DNA from: Anaerolineaceae bacterium UBA1415
Lineage (GTDB): Bacteria > Chloroflexota > Anaerolineae > Anaerolineales > Anaerolineaceae
Direction of reading: 5' to 3'
Length of the DNA stretch: 64,000 bases
Assembly (NCBI GenBank): GCA_002305635.1
Contig: DBPR01000019.1
Span: forward strand, 15,039-79,038
The notes under the pieces are model-generated. The model was not told where the DNA came from. It saw only the letters and a list, made by a program, of their open reading frames with translations, and did not search any database. The position numbers and the translations under genes were made by a program. Shown piece by piece: positions 8,673 through 18,091 of the stretch (its first letter is position 1; every line of letters starts with the position of its first letter).

Positions 8673-9821
8673 TTAGAGCTTCTCCTCCTCATCCAGATCA
8701 GGAGCATCCTCATCTGCGACGACTGGCTCATCCTCATCAACTTCAGCCAAATGTTCATCGACCTCTTCCTGAATTCCCTCAGGGCGCTCGTCAGCGATCC
8801 ATTCATTATTCTCAAGCTCAAGCTCTTCGGCTTCTTCTAAATTCTCATCAGCTGCCAAATGTGCTGTTACATTTTCGTCTTCCGGCTCTTCCTCAGGTGC
8901 CTCAGAGTGCAGGTCCTCATCCTCAACATTATTACTTTCTTCTGATGATTCGTCTTCCTCCGCGACTTCATCTTCTGTTTCAGCTTCAATCATGAGCTCT
9001 TCGGCCTCTTCCCTGGCTTTCAACTTCTCTGCCCAAACGGTATGGCGCAAGATCAGAACAATCGCCGCCAGAATGCCGACGATCATCATCGAGGTTTGAT
9101 TGACATTGATATTGTTGACAGGGGACGGATCAAGCCGCAAAAACTCCAGAAAGAATCGTACAGTTGGATAATAGATCAAGTACAACCACAAGAGATCGCC
9201 TTTGAAGAGCTTTTTGTGCCATTTCTTATCAATCAGCAGCAAAATTCCGGCTCCAATTAGGGCCAGCAATGATTCGTATAAGAACAGAGGGTGGTATTTC
9301 GAAACGTGTTCGAAACCAGAGATACGATAAGGAGGGTCAATGGTGATCGCCCAGGGCAGATCAGACGGTTTGCCGTAAACTTCCTGGTTGACAAAGTTGC
9401 CCCAGCGGCCAATCGCCTGTCCGATCAAAAGGCCGGGAGCGATAAAATCGGCCCACTGCATGAAATTCAGTTTTTTGGCTTTGGTATAGAGCCACAATGC
9501 CAGCGCGCCGCCGATGACACCACCAGGGATGCCAAGCCCACCCTTCCACATCTTTAATATTTCGATGGGATTTTTTAAGTAGTTTTCAGTGGTGACACCT
9601 GCCGCGATATTGGAAGCCGACGGGGTAAAGACATGCCATAGACGCGCGCCAATGATGCCGCCGATCAGCAGCCAGGGCAGCAGGTCCAGCACAATTTCGG
9701 GGTCATGCCCATACTTCTTTGCCTGCCGCGAGGCGAGCCAGGCTCCTGCAACGGCACCCAAAATGATCAATAAAGCATAATAGCGAATGGTTAATGGTCC
9801 GATATTAAATCCTTGAGGCAT
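8673..9821 (-). CDS. lgt: Prolipoprotein diacylglyceryl transferase with long acidic tail
   Basis: Transfers diacylglycerol from phosphatidylglycerol to the lipobox cysteine of prolipoproteins, in the membrane. Residues 1-262 give seven membrane helices with the Lgt signatures GGLGIPGGVIGG (about 93), GRWGNFVNQEVYG (about 137) and PLFLYE (about 180). AAAGGA precedes the ATG. The remaining 120 residues (263-382) are unusual: about 56 are Asp or Glu, the hydrophobic content is low, and no family is recognisable. The tail should face the cytoplasm and be disordered. Several lipoproteins in this window would be its substrates. It is downstream of ftsK and the CDP-alcohol transferase on the same strand. 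Confidence 0.93.
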   Translation of the reverse strand: MPQGFNIGPLTIRYYALLIILGAVAGAWLASRQAKKYGHDPEIVLDLLPWLLIGGIIGARLWHVFTPSASNIAAGVTTENYLKNPIEILKMWKGGLGIPGGVIGGALALWLYTKAKKLNFMQWADFIAPGLLIGQAIGRWGNFVNQEVYGKPSDLPWAITIDPPYRISGFEHVSKYHPLFLYESLLALIGAGILLLIDKKWHKKLFKGDLLWLYLIYYPTVRFFLEFLRLDPSPVNNINVNQTSMMIVGILAAIVLILRHTVWAEKLKAREEAEELMIEAETEDEVAEEDESSEESNNVEDEDLHSEAPEEEPEDENVTAHLAADENLEEAEELELENNEWIADERPEGIQEEVDEHLAEVDEDEPVVADEDAPDLDEEEKL

Positions 9822-9849
9822 TTTTTTCCTTTCTTAGACCTCCTGTGGT

Positions 9850-10458
9850 CTACCCAGCCTTGGATTGCCGCCAAACTGCAAAAATGCGCTGAATGGCGGT
9901 GATGTTTGCCAGGATTGCAATTATACCAACAGATAGCAGCGCTTGCGCAAATAATAGTCCAATCACAAGCACGATCGCGCGCCCAACCCGCGTCAAAATG
10001 CCCACGCTGGCCTGAAATCCGAGCGCTTCGGCCCTTGCCCGTGTGTATGAGACCATTACGGAGCCAATCGCTGCCGCAAAAGTGAGCATCACTCCCGCCA
10101 ATGAACCTATTTTGAAAAAATGAAATGTCAACCCAGCCAGGAGGATCAGTTCATCATAACGGTCGATCGTTGAATCCAAAAACGCGCCAAATTTGCTGCT
10201 TGTGCCTCTCAGGCGCGCCATCGCCCCATCGACCGCGTCCAGAGGCGCCATCAGACCCGCCAGCAATCCCGCCCAGCGCAGCTGGCCCATTCCAATCAAA
10301 ATGGCTGCCCCGATGTTCCCCAGTAAACCAAGAAGCGTAATGTGATTGGGAGTCAAGCCTAGTTTTAATAAGAAAGCACCGATGCCATCCAGAGGGTTTT
10401 TGAAAACCCGTCTTAACAAAGATTCAAGGTCTTTCTTTTGAGATTCTCTCCCGGTCAT
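9850..10458 (-). CDS. CDP-alcohol phosphatidyltransferase family protein
   Basis: 202-residue integral membrane enzyme that moves a phosphatidyl group from CDP-diacylglycerol to an alcohol such as glycerol-3-phosphate or inositol-phosphate. The family motif DG-AR-G-D-D is complete at about residues 77-103: VDGAMARL, SSKFGAF and LDSTIDRYDE. About six membrane helices follow the usual layout. The start overlaps the ftsK stop by one base (TAATG), which suggests translational coupling. The acceptor cannot be decided from sequence. An actinobacterial-type phosphatidylinositol-phosphate synthase is one possibility and PgsA another. Confidence 0.85.
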   Translation of the reverse strand: MTGRESQKKDLESLLRRVFKNPLDGIGAFLLKLGLTPNHITLLGLLGNIGAAILIGMGQLRWAGLLAGLMAPLDAVDGAMARLRGTSSKFGAFLDSTIDRYDELILLAGLTFHFFKIGSLAGVMLTFAAAIGSVMVSYTRARAEALGFQASVGILTRVGRAIVLVIGLLFAQALLSVGIIAILANITAIQRIFAVWRQSKAG

Positions 10459-12800
10459 TAATCCTCGCCATCCTCTTCCTCAGTTTCATCGGGAGGGTCG
10501 ATCAGGATCTCGCGTTCCCGCTTGCTGCTGCTCGCGGGGCCCAACACGCCGCGCGCTTCCAGCTGATCGATCAGCCAGGCAGCCCGCGGATACCCGAGGC
10601 GCAAATGCCGCTGCAGATAAGAGGCCGAAGCCCGTCTCTTGACGCGTACCAACTCGGTCGCTTCACGGATCAGCGCTTCATCAGAATCTTCCTCCCCAGA
10701 ACTCTGCACCTCAGCTTCCCAGGGCGCTTCATCCGTTCTATTTTCAGCTTCCTGGGCCTGAAAGCTGGTTTCTGACATCCCTCTCTGCGGGCTTTCAGGC
10801 AATACCAGCGAGATCGCGCCGGGCTTCTCGGATTGATACTGCTTTTGCCACCAGGAGATCACCTTGCGGATCTCCGGATCGGTGACCAAAACGCCCTGAG
10901 CGCGCACCGGATAGCTGCTTTCCGCATGCATGTACAACAGATCACCTTTCCCCAAAAGGGTTTCAGCGCCCCCGCGATCAAGGATCACGCGCGAATCCAT
11001 CTGCGAAGCAACCGTAAAAGCAATTCGGGTCGGGAAGTTGGCTTTAATGGTGCCAGTGATCACGTCTGTGCTGGGTCTTTGCGTTGCCACGATCAGGTGA
11101 ATGCCAACTGCCCTGGCTTTTTGTGCCAGACGGACGATCGGCCCTTCGATCTCATCTTTATTCGCAGTGTTTATCATCAGATCAGCCAATTCATCAATGA
11201 TGATGACCACTTTTGGCAATTTGCTCTTACCGGCTTTGACCATCTTTTGATTGTAGGTATCCAGATTGCGGGATCTGGCAGTTTCGAGCAAGCGATAACG
11301 AGCATCCATCTGGGTCGTCGCCCAGCGCAGTACGACTTTAATGCGTTCCAGATCGGTCTCAACCTCGCCCAAAAGGTGCGGCAGACCGTTAAACCGTTTC
11401 AACTCCACCAATTTTGGATCGACCATGACCAGTTTCAGATCGTCCGGATGGTTGTTCATCACCAGTGCCAGCGTGATCGCGGCAATTGCCACCGATTTAC
11501 CAGAGTTGGTCGTTCCGGCGATCAGCAGATGCGGCATGGTAGCCAGGTCGCCAATCACCGGCTGGCCGGAAACTCCTCGGCCCAAAGGCACCGTCAGGGA
11601 AGATTTGGCGCTGTTGAATTCCGGCGATTCCAGCAAAGGTCGCAGCCGCACGATCAGGTTTTCACTGTTCGGGATCTCGATCCCAACATAAGACTCGCCG
11701 GGAACAGGCGCCTCAATGCGCAGGCGTTCGGCCTTTAGCGCAAGGGTCAGGTCGCGTTTTAGCCCCGAGATGCTTGAAATGCGGACTTTTTGTTTCTCGT
11801 CTGGATTGCCCTTATCGAAATAGCCAGGTTCCACCGCGTATTGGGTCACGGTCGGCCCAACACGATAACCGATCACCTTGGCGGGAACGCCAAACTCAGA
11901 CAGGGTCTTTTCGATCATGCCCGCGTTCATATTAATGGTAGCCTGGTTTGCCACAACCGTTTTTTCAGGTTCAAGCAGGCTCAACGGCGGCAGCTCATCG
12001 GAGCGGGGTTTGACTTCTTTTTCAGTTTTATTTTGGTTGTTATCGACCAACTCCCCGCGTTTAAAGCTCAAAGGCAATTCCATTTGTTTGACGGGTTTTG
12101 TCACTTTTGTAACCTTTTCAGGCTTTTCAGGCTTTTCTTCGCTGACGTTTGATACAACTTCATCTTCGTATTCTTCAATTAAATTACTTTCGTTGACTTC
12201 CACATTCTGAGAAAGCCCACTCCTGGCCCATCTTTCAATGCCTGAAGCAAGACCAAAACCGATAACCAGAAGTAGCAGACTGACACAAAGAAAGATGATG
12301 CCGGTGATCAGATTCCCAATCAGGTCCCGAAGAGGAAAAGCCAGACCAAACCCAACGATCCCACCAGCACTGGAACCATTATTGATGGTAAAAACCGAAT
12401 CATTGAAAAAAGCTGACAGAGCTCCGAGCAAAGTAAACAACCCAAACTCGACCATCAGCAAACGACCGAGTTTAAAGCGTTCCGGCGGGCTTTTGCGCCA
12501 AAGCAGCAGAACCCAACCAGTGATAAAGATTGCGCCAGCCACCATGAAACGCCCCAGCCCAAACCAGCGCCTGAGCGTAAAAACGCTTTTATCCACCAAA
12601 GCCCCGTGTGTGACCCCCAATAAAGCCAGCAACAAAACAGCGCCAATAACCAGAAGCGCCAATGCAGCCAGATCCCAACCCAGGCGGATCAGTTTTTTCT
12701 GTTTTTCCTCTTTCTGCTGCGCTTCGAGTTCCTGCGCCAGCTCAAGTTCCTTTGCTTTGGCTTTGCTGATTCTGCCTGTACTTTGTTTGCTTTCTGCCAC
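10458..12800 (-). CDS. ftsK: FtsK/SpoIIIE DNA translocase
   Basis: Septal ATPase that pumps chromosome DNA during division. A GTG at 12800 with CGGAG upstream gives 780 residues; an ATG at 12854 has no SD. Order: four to five N-terminal membrane helices, a charged linker, then the motor domain with Walker A AGTTNSGKS and Walker B VVIIIDELADL. A C-terminal winged-helix gamma domain follows (SASYLQRHLRLGYPRAAWL), which reads KOPS-like polarity sites. The motor motifs are intact. It is first in a minus-strand run with the CDP-alcohol transferase and lgt. Confidence 0.95.
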   Translation of the reverse strand: MAESKQSTGRISKAKAKELELAQELEAQQKEEKQKKLIRLGWDLAALALLVIGAVLLLALLGVTHGALVDKSVFTLRRWFGLGRFMVAGAIFITGWVLLLWRKSPPERFKLGRLLMVEFGLFTLLGALSAFFNDSVFTINNGSSAGGIVGFGLAFPLRDLIGNLITGIIFLCVSLLLLVIGFGLASGIERWARSGLSQNVEVNESNLIEEYEDEVVSNVSEEKPEKPEKVTKVTKPVKQMELPLSFKRGELVDNNQNKTEKEVKPRSDELPPLSLLEPEKTVVANQATINMNAGMIEKTLSEFGVPAKVIGYRVGPTVTQYAVEPGYFDKGNPDEKQKVRISSISGLKRDLTLALKAERLRIEAPVPGESYVGIEIPNSENLIVRLRPLLESPEFNSAKSSLTVPLGRGVSGQPVIGDLATMPHLLIAGTTNSGKSVAIAAITLALVMNNHPDDLKLVMVDPKLVELKRFNGLPHLLGEVETDLERIKVVLRWATTQMDARYRLLETARSRNLDTYNQKMVKAGKSKLPKVVIIIDELADLMINTANKDEIEGPIVRLAQKARAVGIHLIVATQRPSTDVITGTIKANFPTRIAFTVASQMDSRVILDRGGAETLLGKGDLLYMHAESSYPVRAQGVLVTDPEIRKVISWWQKQYQSEKPGAISLVLPESPQRGMSETSFQAQEAENRTDEAPWEAEVQSSGEEDSDEALIREATELVRVKRRASASYLQRHLRLGYPRAAWLIDQLEARGVLGPASSSKREREILIDPPDETEEEDGED

Positions 12801-12932
12801 GATAATTCTCCGATTAAATAGAACAATCTTCAGGTTTAACCCTGCACTATTCATGCCAGAATGTCGGAGACTTTATATTCCTCAAGACTATCACATTAGA
12901 GGAAAGGATACAAAAAAGGACAATCCAGAGGT

Positions 12933-13140
12933 GGGAGCCTACCTTTGCTCGCGAAGCAGAATGTTTTCCAATTTTCAATTATGGCTTGCCCCAAACATTC
13001 TTGCCATTAAGCGCCAAAGGTAGGGATGGGGCTCGCCCCCATCCGTGTATAAGCCGATCAGAACCTTGTATTGAAGCACAAGGCTTTGATACGCATAGGC
13101 AGCGGACGGGGACATACCCAAAGGGCACTTAGCCCCGTCC
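12933..13140. repeat. Composite intergenic palindromic repeat
   Basis: The gap between ftsK and the membrane receptor gene holds several palindromes. GATGGGG-CTCG-CCCCCATC lies at about 13025-13043. A 54-bp unit at 13058-13111 contains CCTTGT-ATTGAAGC-ACAAGG and recurs at 30147-30200 with about nine differences. A 40-bp palindrome at 13101-13140 recurs inverted at 41023-41062 with three differences. No ORF is supportable. The rest of the gap to 13253 shows nothing recognisable. Confidence 0.7.
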
Positions 13141-13253
13141 GTACATTTTTCTGAACGCCGTTCCTATTATGTTTTATACCCCGTCAAAGTTCGTTTGTGA
13201 TCTCCCGACCACGAGTAATATCTTTTTGACATACCGAAATTAGCTGTTTTTTT

Positions 13254-15191
13254 TTATTCTTCGAGTTGGTTTTCCTCGTCAGAAAGACTGCTTTCGCCGT
13301 TTGCCTCTTTTTCCATTTCAGCAATTTTGATGGCCACATTTTCGATCGCTATCTTCTGTTTGCGATACAGATCCGCTTCTGAAACGGCGAGTTTTCTGGC
13401 CACCTCACGCACTTTTTTGCCCTGCAAAAATTTTAGCTCAAGAATATTGTAGAGCAGCCACTCACTGGTAAATTTGCGCTCGCCGGAGGGCTTCATCTTC
13501 TCGATCGCCTCCGTCAAGACGCTTCTAAGGGCGTTCGTGCGGTTGCCATCCTGGTTTTCGCTCGCAGTTTCAACAATCTTAAAGTTGATCAATGGATTGT
13601 TGGTCAGCTTGGGGCCGCCCCAGTAGTGCGTCAGCGCATCCTTGACCCAATCCGCCATTTCTTCCGGAATCTCCGGCGGCTGAATGGCACCCAGACGTTT
13701 CTTATTGAAATCAGCCGCGGCCCGCAGGTCTTGCAGATAGTCAACCTCGGTTTGCAGCGCGGACAGGCTGACGATCACCTGTTTCTGGAGAATATGATCC
13801 TTGATCGCCAGGGTGGCGCGTTCTGTCAGCTGAAGAATGGCTTCGCGGTTTTCATCATCCACTTCCCAGATATCGTTCTTTACAAAACCGCCTAACCCCA
13901 GCAGGCGTTTTTGGTCTTCTTCAAACTCATATTCCAGTGGTAATAAGTAAAGGCCCTGCCATTCAAACAGGCTCTCCCAATGCTCCTGAGTTTGTTGAAC
14001 CTGGGAAATAAAATCCTGATCTACATTCAGCGCTTCAATGTTTTTCTTGTCCCCGGTGGTGACGACCTGATCCACCTTCTCCCCATCCAAAACGGCAATA
14101 AAACCGCTGGACACCGGTAATCGCTCACTGATCAATGCCGCCGTTGTTTCCAGGAATTGCCTTAGGTCCCGATTGGTTAACATCCGGTCCTGAAGTGATT
14201 GGATCACCTCAAGCTCTTCGCGGTCATCACCCCAAAAGAAAGATTTCTCAATATGAGGTGAAAAAAGCGAGATCGCATATTCGAGCAAGAGGATCGTCCC
14301 CACCATGACGATGGGCACATAATAAATGTAAGGGTCTCCCTGCAATTCGCCGTATCTGCGCGCGACGGTCGTCAGCCCCAAAACCAGTGCTGCGACAAAT
14401 GGCCCCCGCATCAACCAACGGAACAGACGGCTCTTGATCTGACGGTCAGTCCACATCAAGCCGAAAAACGAGACGGCATAGGTCAACACGACCAGAAAAA
14501 CCATCGTGATCCCTGAAGCAATTATGCTAAAGAACCAAAAATAGTGCGGGTGGATCGCGAACCACTGATTCCCATAATAGAGGAAAATAATGCTCATCAA
14601 GGCCGGAGCGGCGGCACCTGCCATCAGGTAGACCATACGGCGCACACCAGTCTTGGTAACAGTCTGAAAGAGCGCCCTGGCCATGTTGTAACTGACCATG
14701 ACCATAACAAGAATATAAAAAACGCCGAAATAAAAGGTGACCTGATTGCGTTCCAGATAGTAAACCGGTGCCGGGTCCTTTGCCAGGCCGCCAACAGTGA
14801 TCTCAAAAAAGATCAAAATCGCGGCGATCCCTGTCAAAAGATAGACCAACCAAACAGCTTTGTTCCTGCGTCCGCGGCTGGGTCTTCCCATCAATGTCAG
14901 CAAGGCGTCTGAAAAATGCAGATAGACGGCCGGCAGCATCATCAGCCCGACCCAGCGCAACTGCAGCCAGAGCTGAATGTATTCAGGCCTGTTGGAGACG
15001 TTGGCCATCGTCTCACCGGTATAGATCAAAGCCACACAAGCCATGATCAGACCAAAGGTCTGCACAATTCGATCGCGGTAATTAAAACCAGTCGCGTACA
15101 TGAAGAGGGCAATTGCCGTAATGGCAACTCCCGCGTACATGATCTGGTTTAATGTTTCCAGGATCAGGGAAAGGTTAATTAAAAGCAGCAT
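13254..15191 (-). CDS. Multi-pass membrane receptor with C-terminal HTH
   Basis: 645 residues that I cannot assign to a named family. Residues 1-320 hold about nine membrane helices, like the 7TM sensory N-termini of some histidine kinases. Residues 335-480 look like a GAF-type sensor domain. A coiled stretch follows, and residues 570-625 form a helix-turn-helix (KKVREVARKLAVSEADLYR). No kinase H-box or ATPase motif is present, so it is not a histidine kinase. The ATG has GGAAGGTG 6 nt upstream. It is last in an operon after PNP, a membrane protein and a GNAT protein. Inference: a membrane-bound one-component regulator. Confidence 0.65.
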   Translation of the reverse strand: MLLLINLSLILETLNQIMYAGVAITAIALFMYATGFNYRDRIVQTFGLIMACVALIYTGETMANVSNRPEYIQLWLQLRWVGLMMLPAVYLHFSDALLTLMGRPSRGRRNKAVWLVYLLTGIAAILIFFEITVGGLAKDPAPVYYLERNQVTFYFGVFYILVMVMVSYNMARALFQTVTKTGVRRMVYLMAGAAAPALMSIIFLYYGNQWFAIHPHYFWFFSIIASGITMVFLVVLTYAVSFFGLMWTDRQIKSRLFRWLMRGPFVAALVLGLTTVARRYGELQGDPYIYYVPIVMVGTILLLEYAISLFSPHIEKSFFWGDDREELEVIQSLQDRMLTNRDLRQFLETTAALISERLPVSSGFIAVLDGEKVDQVVTTGDKKNIEALNVDQDFISQVQQTQEHWESLFEWQGLYLLPLEYEFEEDQKRLLGLGGFVKNDIWEVDDENREAILQLTERATLAIKDHILQKQVIVSLSALQTEVDYLQDLRAAADFNKKRLGAIQPPEIPEEMADWVKDALTHYWGGPKLTNNPLINFKIVETASENQDGNRTNALRSVLTEAIEKMKPSGERKFTSEWLLYNILELKFLQGKKVREVARKLAVSEADLYRKQKIAIENVAIKIAEMEKEANGESSLSDEENQLEE

Positions 15192-15203
15192 ATCACCTTC
15201 CGC

Positions 15204-15743
15204 TTAGGCCAGCTTTTTGTGATAGAACAAAGCCGGATCACCGTTCGGAAAATAATCTTCCATAAATCCGCACATCTCATAACCGGCTCGTTTCGCCATT
15301 TCCACCATGGGGTAATTGCGCATCGCGATCTCAAGCAAAACTCTTTGCGATGAATTCTTTGCTGCCCAGCTTTCCACAGCCGCTACCATCACCCTTCCGA
15401 TCCCTTTCTGGCGCAATTCAGGCATGACGACCAGATCAGTAATGCGGGTTGTACCAGGCATATTTTTGGCATCCACAACGGCATAGGCCACCACAATTTC
15501 GTCCAACAAACCAACATAAACCAGACTGGCCTCATACCAGGATTGTTTCAATCGTTCGATATCCCGCGTGTAGTTCAGATGCGCTTCCCTTGGCAGCTTC
15601 ACCCTTTGAAAACTATAGGAAGAGGCGTTCTTATCGTTGCTGATCACCATCCGGTAGGCGTAATTACTGCTGATGCCATGATCCAGCGCCTCCATATCCC
15701 GATAATGATCCCGATTCGCGACTAAAACAGTTAATTTTGCCAT
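15204..15743 (-). CDS. GNAT-family acetyltransferase
   Basis: 179 residues from the ATG at 15743, which has GAGGAGG upstream; an earlier in-frame start at 15788 lacks an SD and would overlap the preceding gene. The acetyl-CoA-binding motif A is visible near residue 115 (LRQKGIGRVMVAA), followed by the usual C-terminal strand-helix region (AKRAGYEMCGF). GNAT proteins move an acetyl group to an amine. The substrate is unknown. It lies 12 bp upstream of the receptor gene and is likely co-transcribed. Confidence 0.8.
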   Translation of the reverse strand: MAKLTVLVANRDHYRDMEALDHGISSNYAYRMVISNDKNASSYSFQRVKLPREAHLNYTRDIERLKQSWYEASLVYVGLLDEIVVAYAVVDAKNMPGTTRITDLVVMPELRQKGIGRVMVAAVESWAAKNSSQRVLLEIAMRNYPMVEMAKRAGYEMCGFMEDYFPNGDPALFYHKKLA

Positions 15744-15754
15744 GATGCCTCCTC

Positions 15755-16444
15755 TTAATTCTGGACAACCTGAACAATGATAACGCAAGCGGATTGTTCC
15801 ACCCCGTCGTTATCCAATGCGACCAGCCGCAGAAAATACGGCCCAGGCGTCAGATCGCTGGTATACCAGTTGCCCAGGCTCTCATCAATGCGATTTCCGC
15901 TTCCAGCAGCGATCGTCTGCCAGTTCGGCTCGCCAACAGTTGAATATTCATAAGTATAAGACCCGAAATTTTCTGTGTTGACACTGCCAATGATTTCCAC
16001 AACCCCACTCACGTCGGCGTTATGCAACGGTTCTTTGATCTCGAGCACATCGTTGATGCAATTACTCTCGATCCCCTCGATATCCACCTGGGGATATCGT
16101 GTTGGGGTCGGAGTCGCGTCGGTTGGCGCTGGGCCAGTCAAAGTCGTGGTTGGTGTCGAAAGCATCTCGATCGTTGAGGTCGAAAATGTTGGTTCCTGGG
16201 AGAGTTCTCCTGCCAGAAAAGTCGCCACAACAAATTCACCAACCGTCAACAAACCCACCAAAACCAAAACTGAAACAGCCGCGACAACTTTTCGTTGGGC
16301 TGCTTCACGTTCCAACCTGAAGATCGCAGTTCGTTTTTCATCCAGCGCGACCAGGACGCGCCGCAAATAGACCAGCGCGACGATGCCCAACACCAGATAG
16401 ATCGGAACTTCAAATTCCGCTAAAAAACGAATTACGTATTCCAT
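15755..16444 (-). CDS. Membrane protein with extracellular Ig-like domain
   Basis: 229 residues. Two hydrophobic segments (about 10-30 and 55-78) are followed by a Pro/Thr linker (TPTPTRYPQ near 110) and a C-terminal domain of about 100 residues. That domain has the alternating pattern of an Ig-like or fibronectin-like beta-sandwich (VEIIGSVNTENFGSY, PGPYFLRLVALDNDG). The C-terminal part should be outside the cell. No enzyme motif was seen. It begins 12 bp after the PNP stop and ends 11 bp before the GNAT start, so it belongs to that operon. Function unknown. Confidence 0.7.
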   Translation of the reverse strand: MEYVIRFLAEFEVPIYLVLGIVALVYLRRVLVALDEKRTAIFRLEREAAQRKVVAAVSVLVLVGLLTVGEFVVATFLAGELSQEPTFSTSTIEMLSTPTTTLTGPAPTDATPTPTRYPQVDIEGIESNCINDVLEIKEPLHNADVSGVVEIIGSVNTENFGSYTYEYSTVGEPNWQTIAAGSGNRIDESLGNWYTSDLTPGPYFLRLVALDNDGVEQSACVIIVQVVQN

Positions 16445-16456
16445 CGAACCAAAAGA

Positions 16457-17296
16457 TCAGGCGAGTTTGCGCAGCACGCCTCGAATCACACGCATCAACT
16501 TTGGCGCTAATTGGTCGCCAACTTCCAACACTTCCTGGTGGGAAGCTTTGTTCGTGCCGTCTGGATCGATCTTATTGGTGATCGTGGCAATGCCCAGAAT
16601 ATCCATGCCGCCATGTCTGGCAACGATCGCTTCTGGGACGGTTGACATGCCAACCGCGTCCACGCCAATCATCTTCAGGAAGCGGCAGTCGGCTGGGGTT
16701 TCAAACGTTGGGCCAGACAAACACACATAAACACCCTTATGCATCGCGATTCCCATTTCAGCAGCTACCTGCTCGGTCAAAGCAATTAATTTGGGGCTGT
16801 AAACCGCGCTCATATCCGGGAAACGAGGTCCAAATTCGTCTAAGTTCGGTCCGCGCAAGGGATTTTCACCCGCCATCGGCAGGAGCGCCAGGTGATCTTT
16901 TATGATCATCAGATCGCCAGGGTAAAAATCGTTATTCAAGCCGCCAGAAGCGTTGGTCAGGATTAACGTTTTGATCCCCAGCCTTTGCATCACGCGGATC
17001 GGCAGACCAATTTTGGAAATATTATGGCCCTCGTAATAATGAGTTCTGCCTTGCAGAACCAGAACTTTTTTCCCTTCCAGTTCACCGATCACCAGGCGGC
17101 CCTTGTGCCCTGGCACAGTCGAAACAGGCCAAAATGGAATTTCCCGGGTCGGGATGATGGTGGGGTCTTGGATGGACTCAGCCAGTTCGCCCAAACCCGA
17201 ACCTAAGATCAGAGCAACCTCAGGGATGATCGTCAGTCTGGCTCTCACCGCGTCGGTCGCTGCGTCAATTTCATGATAACCAATGTATTCGCTCAT
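16457..17296 (-). CDS. Purine nucleoside phosphorylase
   Basis: 279 residues of the trimeric PNP family, which splits guanosine or inosine with phosphate into base and ribose-1-phosphate. Motifs: LILGSGLGELA (about 29), VPGHKGRLV (62), LQGRTHYYEGH (80), NASGGLN (115), SGPTFETPAD (about 190) and VGMSTVPEA (about 212). The ATG at 17296 is preferred over the GTG two codons upstream because GAGGTG lies 4 nt before it. It heads an operon with a membrane protein, a GNAT enzyme and the HTH receptor. The window also carries MTA phosphorylase, so purine salvage is well represented. Confidence 0.92.
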   Translation of the reverse strand: MSEYIGYHEIDAATDAVRARLTIIPEVALILGSGLGELAESIQDPTIIPTREIPFWPVSTVPGHKGRLVIGELEGKKVLVLQGRTHYYEGHNISKIGLPIRVMQRLGIKTLILTNASGGLNNDFYPGDLMIIKDHLALLPMAGENPLRGPNLDEFGPRFPDMSAVYSPKLIALTEQVAAEMGIAMHKGVYVCLSGPTFETPADCRFLKMIGVDAVGMSTVPEAIVARHGGMDILGIATITNKIDPDGTNKASHQEVLEVGDQLAPKLMRVIRGVLRKLA

Positions 17297-17409
17297 GTTC
17301 ACCTCATATAAGTTTGGTAAATTATATCATCCAACATCTTATGTAAACTCATAACCCTTAAGAATGACTCGATGATGATAGCGTTCAAGGGTTGGTCGGG
17401 TTTGACCAA

Positions 17410-17814
17410 CTAAGCTTCAACGATTGTTTTTACAACTTTCAATAAAGCGGTGCGTGTTTTTTGATAACTGGTAGCGGAGCGGAAATATTTTGATTCGAGG
17501 GTCTTCGGCATACTTTTTTGAATATGAGTTTCATAACCGAATGGTCTCAGGATGGTCTTCACCATGCGTCCAACACATTGCTTGTTGAAATCCACAGACA
17601 GATCAAACCCCTTGGCCCCACCTTGTTCAAAAAAAGCTTCGATCTGATTAACGCAGGCCGCCAGCGCGGGCTTGCCAGCCTCGGAGTGCTCGATCATCGC
17701 AATGATATTCTCATCCTGAGCCAGGATCTCAAAAATACCTTTGGCCATCATGTCATGTTCAAATCTTTCCCGATAAGAATATTCATCAAGAAAATCTTCA
17801 TAAGTTGTTTTCAT
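17410..17814 (-). CDS. Conserved-looking hypothetical protein, 134 aa
   Basis: I do not recognise this protein. It is 134 residues, mostly helical and soluble, with no signal or membrane segment. The ATG has AAAGGAG 6 nt upstream, and codon use resembles the neighbours, so it is probably a real gene. The C-terminal half (residues 75-134) is basic, with RPFGYETHI, SKYFRSATSYQ and KTRTALLK, which could bind nucleic acid. A short hairpin without a T-tract lies right past its stop. The next gene upstream is divergent. Confidence 0.65.
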   Translation of the reverse strand: MKTTYEDFLDEYSYRERFEHDMMAKGIFEILAQDENIIAMIEHSEAGKPALAACVNQIEAFFEQGGAKGFDLSVDFNKQCVGRMVKTILRPFGYETHIQKSMPKTLESKYFRSATSYQKTRTALLKVVKTIVEA

Positions 17815-18035
17815 CTTAACTCCTTTACCGGATACTTCATCTTATTTTATAGATATGTTATCCTATATTCCATGTCAAGCTGTGTTTAATAAATGAATGG
17901 AAAATCGTAAAAACCATTTCCATAGCAATCCGGTCCTTTCAGAAATTCACAGTTCTCCCTCGAAAAAGATTAGGTTAGCTTGTTGTCCCCCAATCTTGAG
18001 CGGTTTCTTTCGCTATATTAAGAATTGTTGCAATT

Positions 18036-18066
18036 TTGCTCATTTATTGAGCACATCAGCTATAAT
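18036..18066 (+). promoter_or_regulatory. Possible sigma-70 promoter of the molybdopterin-fold lipoprotein
   Basis: TTGCTC at 18036 and a perfect TATAAT at 18061 with a 19-bp spacer, 26 bp before the ATG. The spacer is longer than ideal, so the -35 call is weak; the -10 is good. Confidence 0.4.
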
Positions 18067-18091
18067 TCTTCCATTACCAAAGGAGATCAAC

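Noticed and set aside
12238..13023. 261-codon open frame antisense to the ftsK N-terminus
   Set aside because: Covers the FtsK membrane region on the opposite strand and runs into palindromic non-coding DNA; composition is Pro/Ser/Arg-rich as expected for a shadow.
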